From positions 406,614 to 449,157 of the forward strand of contig MNCI01002109.1 of NCBI GenBank assembly GCA_015680685.1: DNA of 42,544 nt. Direction: 5' to 3'. A model generated the notes under the pieces. The model was not told the DNA's origin, did no database searches, and worked only from the letters and a program-made list of their open reading frames with translations. Position numbers and translations under genes: made by a program. This document shows, in pieces, positions 34,201-42,544 of the stretch. The stretch's first letter is position 1; the number at the start of each line of letters is the position of its first letter. Source of the stretch: Gnetum montanum (Eukaryota; Streptophyta; Gnetopsida; Gnetales; Gnetaceae).

Positions 34201-35619
34201 TCTGATTAATTTCCAGACGAACTCTTCTTTAATAGAGTAACAAATGAACAAATGCTTGAAAAAGAAATATGGTATAATGGCATCCTCACATATCGTCTCA
34301 CTCAAGATATGCCACAAGACTTGGATTTTAGGAAAAAGCCACAATTTCTTCATTGGGTCAAATGCTTCATGGAAATTAATGGACACCTTTACAAGGTGTG
34401 TGTCGATGGCTTGATCCATTGGTGTGTCCTTGATGAAGATCAATTGCGCATTCTCCATGATGCTCATGATGGACCTTGTAGAGGCCAATATGCAGGAAGA
34501 TGCACAACCATAAAAATCTTGATGGCAAGATACTATTGGCCCACAATCTTTAGGGATGCCCACCAATTTGTCTAGTCTTGTGAATGTTGTCAATGTGATA
34601 CGGGGATGACCACTTATTTGAAAGGTCCTCAATAGTGGATTCAATCACTTAAACCTTTCAACATATGGGGTGTTGACTTCATGGGTCCCATCACACCCAT
34701 GTCTAATGGGAAAGTGTATATTATAGTAGTAGTTGACTATTGCTCAAAATGGGCTGCAGTGGTAGTTGTTACAGATTGCACATCATCCACTATCACTAGA
34801 TTTATACAAAAACACATTGTAAATAGGTTTGGGGTGCCACGTTCGCTAATTTCTGATAATGGGACTCATTCCATAGGTGCCACATTTAGAAAATTAATGC
34901 AATGGTTAAGGTAGAACATAAATTAACAACACCTTACCACCCCCAAAGCCAATGGTTAAGCCGAGGTAACCAACCAGGAGATTACAAAAATATTAACATG
35001 AACCATTCGCAAATATAGGAAGGATTGGAGCACAAAACTTAATGATGCTCTCTAGGCTTACCAATCAACTTGGAAACTTCCTATTGGATATTCTCCCCAT
35101 GAGTTAGTATATGGAAAACTTCTAACACTCCCAATTCAATTTGAGCTTCGTACACTCTCAACAGCCTGTGATCTAAACCTTAACCTAAGTTTAGCATAAA
35201 AGAAGATATTGATCAATTTGAACATGCTAGATGAAAATCTCTTAGTGGCCATATCTTTGAATGAGGTGAACTAGGCATTTAGCAAGCAATGCCACAACCT
35301 TAGAATTAGGAAATTAAGGTTTCAACTAGAAGATAAGGTCTTCTACTAGAACCCCACACATGTACCTCAAAAGGAAAAAGTTCAAACATTGTGGGAGGGA
35401 CCTTATATAATTGATCAAACATTTCCCTCTGGGGCCATGATAATTTACAAACTTGATAGCCCAAATAAAAAGTAGTTGGTTAATATCCAACAAATTAAAC
35501 CTTTCCTAAAACCAAGATAGACTAGTGTAACTACTACCTCACCTGATGGACATCCATGTTCTATTTTTCAGATCTCCTCTTTCCAACTTAGTTGTGGGGG
35601 AGATGGCCATCAGTGCTGA
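34201..35619 (+). pseudogene. integrase of element A
   Basis: Same frame as RT. Zinc-binding region LRILHDAHDG...SCECCQC (one His changed), catalytic core with WGVDFMGP, SDNGTHS and AEVTNQEI (all three DDE residues retained), then NDAL...STWKLPIGYSPHELVYG and the C-terminal domain LWEGPYIIDQTFPSGAMIIY. The frame ends FQLSCGGDGHQC and stop 35617-35619. No chromodomain. Stops interrupt it, but no frameshift was seen from 32641 to the end. Confidence 0.85.
35588..35600 (+). promoter_or_regulatory. internal polypurine-tract-like sequence at the end of pol
   Basis: TTAGTTGTGGGGG matches the terminal tract TTAGTCGTGGGGG (40907-40919) at 12 of 13 positions. It encodes the last codons of integrase. 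It may act as a second plus-strand primer or be a relic of an earlier element end. Confidence 0.4.
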
Positions 35620-36265
35620 CCATTACCATGGCCTCTCAATTTTTTCTACCCTTTTTGTTTTTCACATTTTTGATTTTACAAATTTTTTAGTTTCAAATTT
35701 TTCTAATTTTATACCAATTTTAGTACATTTAAATTTTCTTGATTATTTTACACTTTCTTGTATATTTTACCTTATTTTGTTTCTTGTGTTTCTTTTGATT
35801 AAGTGTGATATTTTCTCATTTTTGCTAATAAATCTACTTTATTGTCATAGGATAGAATGCTATTGTTGCTATTTACTAATGATAGTTTGTGCTTAATGTG
35901 TGATTGTCGATGTCTAGTTTTTATTTTTTTGGAATGTTGATGTCTGATGACTTTAACATGGTTTATTTTTCATGGGATAGGCAGTGAGTCCACATCATCC
36001 ATCCATCCAAAGAACTCTATGGTTTTCCTTGGTCTAGGAATTTGAGGTTCCTTTTTCATTAAAAGAAACTTTTAATCAATCAGTGACCTTGGTAGCTTCA
36101 AAATTAGGAAGAATCCAAAGGTTTGTAAAGGGTGTGACTTCAAGGGGACTTAATACTCTTTGTACTCTTCTTCTTGCTTGAGTGCTTGAGTGCTTGAGTG
36201 TCTTTTCGTAGAATTTTTACCATTCCATACCACCCAATGATAGGAAAACAAATAGTGTCATTACA

Positions 36266-36338
36266 TCGTGTGGTTCCCATTATTCAGAAAAAAAAGAAAA
36301 AAAAATCAAAAACAAATAATGGGAATTCAAAGCACACC
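36266..36338 (+). other. conserved post-pol hairpin, copy 1 (element A)
   Basis: GTGTGGTTCCCATT pairs with AATGGGAA and CACAC(C) on the other side of an A-rich loop; the bulge TTCAAAG lies on the 3' arm, as in the homologues. Confidence 0.6.
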
Positions 36339-36364
36339 CCTTCAAAATGAATAAGTCCTCACAT

Positions 36365-36433
36365 GGTGTGGTTCCCATTTCAAAAAAAAGAAAGACAAAG
36401 AAAAGAAAAACAATGGAAATTTAAAGCACATCC
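36365..36433 (+). other. conserved post-pol hairpin, copy 2 (element A)
   Basis: A tandem copy of the preceding hairpin: GGTGTGGTTCCCATT, an A-rich loop, then AATGGAAATTTAAAGCACA. Elements with a single copy suggest a local duplication in A. Confidence 0.55.
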
Positions 36434-37227
36434 CTTGTAGAAATAAAAGGGATATAAGCACTAGTTATGGGACTCGAAAGACATACACCTATGTCTAAAG
36501 GTCCCCTCTAACTAAGGCCCTCTCTCTATGACTCCGTAGTTCTCTCCTCATTGTGGAATGATGGTTGTCTTATGGGGACTCTTTTGTGTCTTGAGTGGAT
36601 GGATCGGTCTTAGAGTGACAATGCAAAGTCACTGGAAGTGGATGGCTTTATTTTGGACTAAGGATGGAACTTCTCAGGTCATTTTAACCACAATTCCATA
36701 AGGGACTTTTTATGACCTTAACTTGGAACTCCATTCCATCCTCTCTGTCATCCATCCATGCTACCATAACCACCTCACTACTAGGTTCTATGTTATGCTC
36801 TATGTCTTAGTTTGATATATTGGGATTCTTGAGTGGATTCTTTTGGGTTGGTCCTTAACTTATCATGATCATTAAATCAACTATGGGGCCAACAAATTCC
36901 TTAGTTGAGGTTATGCAAGGGTAAAAAGGGCATGAGCCTGCTATGGGGAGGACCCACTTGCATAGCTTTTGGCTTGATTAGTTAAGGTTCCTTACCTTTG
37001 ACACCACTACAATTTTATATTTCATATTTTCCATTGTGCAAACTGCTTAGTACTCCTTAATCTTTCATTGCATTCATCCATTAAATTAAATTTTTCCCAT
37101 TTTTTCAAATTTATGAACTTCAACATCCTCTTCTCATGATTTCATACTATTCTTAGTCTTCTAAGCTTTCATCTGACCCTAATTTCATTGAAAAATTCCT
37201 TGTATTTTGAAAGTTTGACCAAAGTCA

Positions 37228-37358
37228 ATGAAAGTCAATGGTGGCTAATAGTTGTGGTGTTGAGGCCTTGTTGATGTAGCTAACCTCGTTGATGAGGCCC
37301 CATCGTCGAGGCCTTGTCAATGCAATATAAAAATACTATATATACCATTAGAAAATTT
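37228..37358 (+). promoter_or_regulatory. U3-like module with TATA box upstream of the extra frame
   Basis: Repeated GAGGCC motifs (TGTTGAGGCC, GTTGATGAGGCC, CGTCGAGGCC) end in GAGGCCTTGTCAATG followed by ATATAAAAATA and TATATATA. The U3 of element A's own LTRs has the same vocabulary (GATGAGGCCTCAT; AAGCCTTGTCAATG) just before its TATA box. This suggests an internal promoter derived from or related to U3, about 0.5 kb before ATG 37849. Function is inferred only. Confidence 0.45.
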
Positions 37359-37707
37359 GGATTTTTTTGTCATTTGCTCATAACACACATGGAATTTTTG
37401 TAATTTTTCAAAGCCCAAAACCTTCCAAAGTCCATAACTGTCAAATCGTTTATCTAAATCATTTTGTTTTTTGATCTTGCACTTACCGAAGGTAAGATAT
37501 TTATCATGGGGGCCACAAACCTTAAGGTTTCTGATGTAAGTTTTGAAAATGTTTTCTAACTCCCCCAAGGGTTAGTAACCTTAATCATAAATAAACACCA
37601 AATTTTTCCAAGTTAACACTTCCAACAATCTTCAGGATGATTTATCAATGATGATGATTTTTCAATGATATGACATAAATAGAAATAAAAATTAAGTTAA
37701 TTAAATT

Positions 37708-37764
37708 AGCCATAATCACAACTTAGCCAAGTGTAAATCAGCCATAATCACAACTTAGCCAAGT
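37708..37764 (+). repeat. 25-bp direct repeat
   Basis: The 25 bases at 37708-37732 recur exactly at 37740-37764, in the leader between the U3-like module and the extra reading frame. Confidence 0.85.
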
Positions 37765-37848
37765 ATAACTACCCTCAAGAGTTAAGGTATCCCAATTGTT
37801 TTAAGGTTACACAATGATTACTAATCCATGGTTCTATTGTGATTATAA

Positions 37849-40644
37849 ATGGCACCCAAAAAAAAGTGTCTACAGGAAGGAGAACCATCACAACCATAGG
37901 AGAAATGACCTAGAGCTGGAAGGGGCTAGCAGGAACAAGGTCAAGAACAATAAGAGGTGACCCATGAAATGGGACCTCTTTATGAGGAGCTTGAAGTGAA
38001 ATTTATTTGACAAATTCTAGAAGAAGAAGTGCCCACAGAATAATCTCAATGAGGAGAAGTGCTTGGAACTATGCCTAGGCTTGATGTTACTTTGACTCAA
38101 GCCTGCCTAGACATCAACAAGTCTCAAGAGATCCAAAGATTGGTTCTTTAAGAGATAAACTTTGGGCCATTTTTGGAAAAAGCTCTAGAAGATGTCAAAA
38201 CACAATTGCAAACTTCTCCCATGTGGCCAATCATCATGAACAATGGGGAATGATACATGGAAGAGACCTATCTCTTCTAGAATAGCTAAAGGCTAAGGTC
38301 CATTAGAAAAATTAAGGACATTCAAGTGTCCTACTCGATGGAGGCCATCGCATAGGCATTGGGGTTACTAGATATTGGAACATAGTTGGCAGAGATGTTA
38401 ACAAAGGGTTATCCTGAGGCAAAAAGGGAGTGGACCCAGTGATGCTACGGGGTGAACCATAAGGAGTATGGCACGCTCACATCAGCAAAGTGAATTAATT
38501 TTAAGATTGTGGCCTATCACGTCAATCTAACAGTGAGGCCAAGTAAGATGATTACTTTTTCCACTTAGGCATGCACTGCTCTAAGTAGGAAACTTCCTAT
38601 TAATCTTCCACAACTAATTTATTTGGAGATCGAGAAGTGTTTCAAGGAGAACAAATGTGGAAGAAAGACTTTGCCCTTTTCGTGCCTTATTAGAAAACTT
38701 TACAAGAGGGTACATATTGTCCACTATTTAAAAAACACTCTTAGGCATACTCCCTTGGCCTCATGGGTAGAAATCATGAAATACAAAACACCAAAAACCA
38801 TTCAAGAAGAGGAGTTTTTGCCACCACCACCCACTTTAGAAACCATAGTGAAGGCTTGTGCAACCCTTGAATGTCTATGGAAAATCTGAGAGCAGCTCTT
38901 GTGCAAACAAGGACAGAAAGCAAGAACAAGTGGGGTGGATCAATTTGTGTATCAACCAGCAATGAGTCACCTTAATGAGGTGGCCTAAATAGTTAGTTAG
39001 ATGAAGAGGGGTGGTTCCATTTTCTCTGTCCAAAGAATGTAGTTGCCTTCAAGGTTGGATCCCAATGCTAAGGAGGTGAAAGTGTCATTAGCAACACATA
39101 ATCTATTCCTAGAAATCTTTGGGAATGCCACCACTTTCTTGGTGAGGTTGGAGGAAGGTGAAGAGGCAACTGTCTTGGTGATGCAACACCAAGGGTAGGA
39201 AACAGTGGCAGAAGTGGTAGCTGACCATGTAGCTGAAGTACTAAATGCACCTGTGACATCTGTACTAGATGTATTTGCATTCTAAGATGTTTAGATGACT
39301 ATAGGCATGGTTAGTGGGAAATTAAATGTAGCCCAGCATGAATAACTACAAGAACAACTGGTAGGAACTAAGCAACTGACTCTAGATATCTTTGATCTTT
39401 TGGAGAACATCATTTCAACCTAGTTGAAGTTGTTGAATGCAAGGAGCAGATGCATCATTTTGGAGAGGCAACTAGAAATGGCCTAAGAGAAAAATCAATG
39501 CTTGGTCATAAAGGTTACTAAACTTCATGCCCAACTTGTAGAACAAATAATCCTCAGCTTGTCAATGACAAAAGATGAAGCTATCAAATAACTTCAAGAA
39601 TTATTTCAAAAGGTTGAGGAGGAAGCAGTAATGGCCATCTTCAAATAGTCTATTTTAGAAGTTGAAACACATTCAATTAAAAAGGACTTGAATTAGATGT
39701 GCAAAGAAAATGAAGTATTGACCATGCAAAATTATCACCTACAAAATGTTGATGCTCAAAGAGATCAAATGCAAGAATTCATTCATCAATAGCAGGAGCA
39801 GCTTACTAGAGTTAACACTAGATTGAGAAAATTGATCATAGAGAACCGAAATCTATCAATGGAGCATGTACAGACCTTGCAACAAAAGTCTACCATTGAA
39901 ATTGTTGCTTGGAAGAGCAAAGATCTTAAGTTTGAGAAAGTGAAAAATCACTATAGGGACCAAGTTGGCTTGCAAAAGGAAATTAATGAAAAGAAAATCC
40001 AGATGGAAAAGGCTAAAGTAAATGAAGCCCTATAACAACTTCAGCAAGGAAGAGAGATGTGGCATCCCATCCTTAATGGAATTGATGCCTACAACAAAGT
40101 GAAGATTCACTTGATGGAGTTGACTAATTTTCATTATGTAAACCTGGCAATGTTAACAGCTAGATGACCATGGTCAAAATTGGAGAAGCAGGTGGCTAAC
40201 TTGTATTTGCTATGCAAGGTTGAGTTCAAACACCACAAGGATACCAAGCAAAAGCTTGAAACTACTAATGCTAAAATGAAAGTCCTCAAAGGAAAATTCA
40301 TAGATCTGTGATCCATCATTGAGGACCTAGCTACATGGATGAATGACTATGAGGAGCTGAAGAACACAGTGTGAGCATTCGACATTGAATGCAAATAGTT
40401 CACTACTTAGTTTGTCAATGTTAAGGACTTATTTCGAATGATCCTGTGTCCTTGGAATGTGTCTGTTCCAACCCACATTGGGGAAGATACATGGTTGATG
40501 CATGATCCCATGAGTAAGAAGGAGAAAATAAAAGCACTTTCAGATGATTTCCACCTCCTACCTAAAGTTGTAGTAGTAGCAAGACAACCACATCCTCAAC
40601 CACTACCAATGGATGAAGTCAGTGAAGGTCCCTTGGAGCCTTAA
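37849..40644 (+). pseudogene. extra 3' reading frame of element A (~931 codons), decayed, function unknown
   Basis: From ATG 37849 (MAPKKKCLQEG) a single frame can be followed to a stop at 40642-40644, interrupted by about 36 stops (16 TAG, 10 TAA, 10 TGA) but apparently by no frameshift; the open pieces at 38623, 39823 and 40438 are all in register. The N-terminal third includes PINLPQLIYLEIEKCF and RKTLPFSCLIRKLYKRVHI, faintly like the putative plant transposon protein domain carried by some plant elements (from memory, low confidence). A Pro run (EEEFLPPPP) follows, then from about codon 500 a long Gln/Glu/Lys/Leu-rich stretch typical of coiled coils (such as LRKLIIENRNLSMEHVQTLQ), ending in a conserved-looking segment with ILCPWNVSVPTHIGEDTW. 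It occupies the env-like position of Athila/Calypso elements, but no signal peptide or membrane segment is evident. The original end may lie slightly further, before 40760. Confidence 0.7.
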
Positions 40645-40906
40645 GAACCACCACCACCTAGGACTGTTTGATCTTCTCCAATAAGCTGTACATCATCAAG
40701 GAATGTGTTGTCCAAATTTTTGAAGAGTTATGTCATGGTGTTCAATTTTGTGCCTTGAACACCACCATTTTTGTAATGTGTTGATTTGTACACTTGGGCA
40801 CTCCACTTTTTGTTAAGTTAGTCACGTTTGCTTTGTTGAAAGAAAAGTCAATCAATAATTCCATACCTTCCCAATTTTGTAAAAGAAGTTGAGGATGAGT
40901 TTTCAT
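40645..40906 (+). other. spacer between the extra frame and the polypurine tract
   Basis: Untranslated element A sequence. A Pro-rich in-frame continuation to about 40668 may be the true C-terminus of the extra frame. Confidence 0.5.
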
Positions 40907-40921
40907 TTAGTCGTGGGGGTA
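40907..40921 (+). promoter_or_regulatory. polypurine tract of element A
   Basis: TTAGTCGTGGGGGTA abuts the TGATGA start of the 3' LTR, as in element B. Confidence 0.88.
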
Positions 40922-41857
40922 TGATGAATCATCATTGGTTGGTTGCATCGATGAGGCCTCATTGACATAGTTGATTGCATCAACAAAGCCTTGTCCATGA
41001 GGCCTCATTGATGCATCTCGACCTTTGTCAATGAAGCCTTATCAATTCCATCACCTATAAATATGCGCCTACTAGCCACATTTATGGGAAGTCCATTGTT
41101 CAGTAGTAGTGAAGCTCTTACATTTTTTTCCATTTGAAAGTTAGAATTTTTTCCTTGAGTGCCTACAGTAGGAGTCATTGAGTGTATGGATCTTTATTCA
41201 AGCATTATTGTACTTGAGCATAACAGTGTGTGTGGCAATAAAGATAAGCTTTTTGTTAAACCTTCCAGCACTTTGGATAGATTAGCTCTTTTATTTATAC
41301 ATTCAATGTTTTTAGTTATTCATTAATCATTCTCAATTATTTTACAAATATTTTCTTGCAATTGAGTTAATGGTATTAGTAAGCTAGATAGATTAAATAT
41401 ATAAGTACAATCACTTCAAGCGTAACACATATTCACTTGGTAATCCTAGTAATGTTATTGCTTGGTACACCTAGTAGTGTAGCGTTTGGTTACCTAGCAG
41501 TGGATACGTGGGTTCAAGATGTGTATAGAAATTGGGAATAGATACTTATGCTAGGATTAGTTAAATGATTAGTTAATTAGTCATTTAGATTAGTTAATTA
41601 AACTCCTTTTTATCTACATTTTAAGCACCCACAATATAAAATACAAAATGATAAAAATTGGATGCCTCAGTTACACTTAACCATACCAATGTACATCACA
41701 AGTGTAATTTGGAGGACAATGATTGACTTTAAGGCTAGATTCACTTCCTACAGGACTAGTCCATTGGAAATGATAAAGTCTGTGGAATTTGACCGAGTCA
41801 TGCATAAATGCTTCATGATTCATATGGTTGGGTGTGGGGGTACCTCATCACTCATTA
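40922..41857 (+). mobile_element. 3' LTR of element A
   Basis: TGATGAATCATCATTGG to CACTCATTA (terminal TCATCA with one C-to-T), collinear with 18623-19550. TATAAATAT at 41056-41064 and AATAAA near 41237. Confidence 0.93.
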
Positions 41858-41862
41858 GCAGG
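41858..41862. repeat. target-site duplication of element A, right copy
   Basis: GCAGG, matching GTAGG at 18618-18622 with one C/T difference. Confidence 0.72.
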
Positions 41863-41882
41863 GAATAATATCATAACAAAGG
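41863..41882 (+). other. 20-bp remnant between two insertions
   Basis: This is the only host sequence between the end of element A and the next LTR. It should be part of the gag of element C, but is too short to verify. Confidence 0.4.
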
Positions 41883-42544
41883 TGATGAGACGCGATATGC
41901 ACAAGCCATGATATTGCGTACGCGATATCGCGGCTGCCTCGATATCGCATCCCATGCGATATCACGTATGCGATATCATGTCGTCCCCTGCGATGTCACG
42001 TACGCGATATCGCGGTCTGCCGCCAAATCTATAAATAAGAGGTGGCACTCCCCTTATTCCTCATCCTAGGCTTGAAGTAGGAAAACTTTGGCAAATTGAT
42101 CACTCCAAAGATAGAATATTTTCCATGCGCCCGTAGTAGGAATCCCCAAGTGAACGGATCTTTATTCGAGCAGCTTTGTACCTGAATGCAAGTTGTGTAC
42201 GACAATAAAGACGAGCTTTGTGGATAAACCTTGCAGTGCATGGAATAGGATTTTATTACCTGTTATTTATTACATGTTATTTCTTACATGTTATTTATTA
42301 CCTGCATTAGTGCGGCATGAGTACGACTTGATTACGAGCATTGACAAATGTGTACGGCTAATCAAGGAATTGGCTGCTCATTGCGATTAGATTCTCTCAT
42401 CCTTTCCTCCTAGTTAAGTGCCTTAGTACGACCACTTTGAGCACGTGCGTTACATGTGGTGATCCCAGTAATGATTAGCATTTGGTAGCCATAGTTGCAT
42501 AGTTCAGGGTGTGTACGGTAAGTGGGAATGGATGCTGACGCTAG
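41883..42544 (+). mobile_element. 5' part of a CpG-rich Athila-like LTR (continues beyond window)
   Basis: Starts TGATGAGACGCGATATG. U3 carries an array of CGATATCG-type palindromes (41890-42015) with the 16-mer GTACGCGATATCGCGG twice. The TATA box CTATAAATAAG begins at 42029, and AATAAA lies near 42205. The last 130 bases match the LTR part at the window start. High CpG content and intact palindromes suggest a younger insertion than A and B. Whether it is a 5' LTR, 3' LTR or solo LTR cannot be told. Confidence 0.85.

Larger units (their letters stand above)
35620..37200 (+). mobile_element. untranslated post-pol region of element A
   Basis: After a T-rich stretch, 35950-37060 is collinear (inverted) with the post-pol regions of element B and the truncated element, including blocks near 36470-36540, 36690-36760 and 36910-36970. 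It holds a triple CTTGAGTG repeat (36177-36200) and a duplicated hairpin. No conserved ORF. Confidence 0.7.
18623..41857 (+). mobile_element. Element A: Athila-like LTR retrotransposon, plus strand, with element B nested inside
   Basis: Two LTRs (928 and 936 bp) share TGATGA...TCATCA-type ends, with a tRNA-Asp-type primer site, gag, protease, RT, RNase H, integrase, a conserved untranslated region, an extra reading frame, a polypurine tract and a 5-bp target duplication. Subtracting the nested element and one duplicate TSD leaves about 13.5 kb, long for the group because of the extra 3' frame. The two LTRs differ at about 11-12% of positions in a ~390-base stretch compared by eye, mostly transitions, so the insertion is old. 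It is not autonomous: pol, gag and the extra frame all carry stops. Confidence 0.9.

Noticed and set aside
35546-35896. hydrophobic 116-codon ORF after pol in element A as an envelope protein
   Set aside because: It starts out of frame inside the end of the integrase coding sequence and runs into T-rich DNA, where Phe/Leu/Ile-rich translations arise by chance. No counterpart exists in element B.
1-42544. left-edge and right-edge LTR parts as the two LTRs of a single element
   Set aside because: The left part is an LTR 3' end followed by host flank and the right part is an LTR 5' start preceded by older insertions, so the orientation and contents between them do not form one element.

Overview
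The window looks like nuclear DNA of a seed plant with a large, repeat-rich genome, plausibly a gymnosperm. Evidence: one plant-type housekeeping gene with telo-box promoter elements and a 5' UTR intron, in about 40 kb otherwise dominated by decayed, nested Ty3/gypsy LTR retrotransposons with very few indels. The species cannot be fixed from the sequence.

Layout. (1) 1-433: 3' part of an LTR. (2) 1314-3429: promoter, 5' UTR intron and the intact 568-codon CDS of translation initiation factor eIF3d, the only functional gene recognised. (3) 3430-11392: AT-rich flank with small repeat remnants and, at 8297-8638, an ungapped pseudogene copy of the eIF3d 3' end. (4) 11393-13985: 3' LTR and post-pol region of a truncated minus-strand Athila-like element. 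(5) 13986-15866: minus-strand Ty3/gypsy remnant with a decayed gag, an initiator-Met-type primer site and a 10-bp LTR stub. (6) 15867-18622: 5' LTR, primer site and gag of a plus-strand Athila-like element (element C). (7) 18623-41857: a plus-strand Athila-like element (A), 13.5 kb without its insert, with TSD GTAGG/GCAGG, inserted in the gag of C. (8) 20401-30141: a complete 9.74-kb minus-strand element (B), inserted in the gag of A with a perfect TSD GTGAT. (9) 41883-42544: 5' part of a CpG-rich LTR of the same family as the one at the window start.

A, B and C share TGATGA...TCATCA termini and a tRNA-Asp-type primer site one base after the LTR. A and B also share homologous Gag and Pol, and A, B and the truncated element share a conserved untranslated post-pol region containing a long hairpin. 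Element A alone carries a further ~931-codon reading frame between this region and its 3' LTR. That frame is preceded by a U3-like module with a TATA box, and it holds 36 premature stops with no apparent frameshift. This extra frame, its possible internal promoter and the conserved hairpins are the most unusual content. No RNA gene or CRISPR array is supported.
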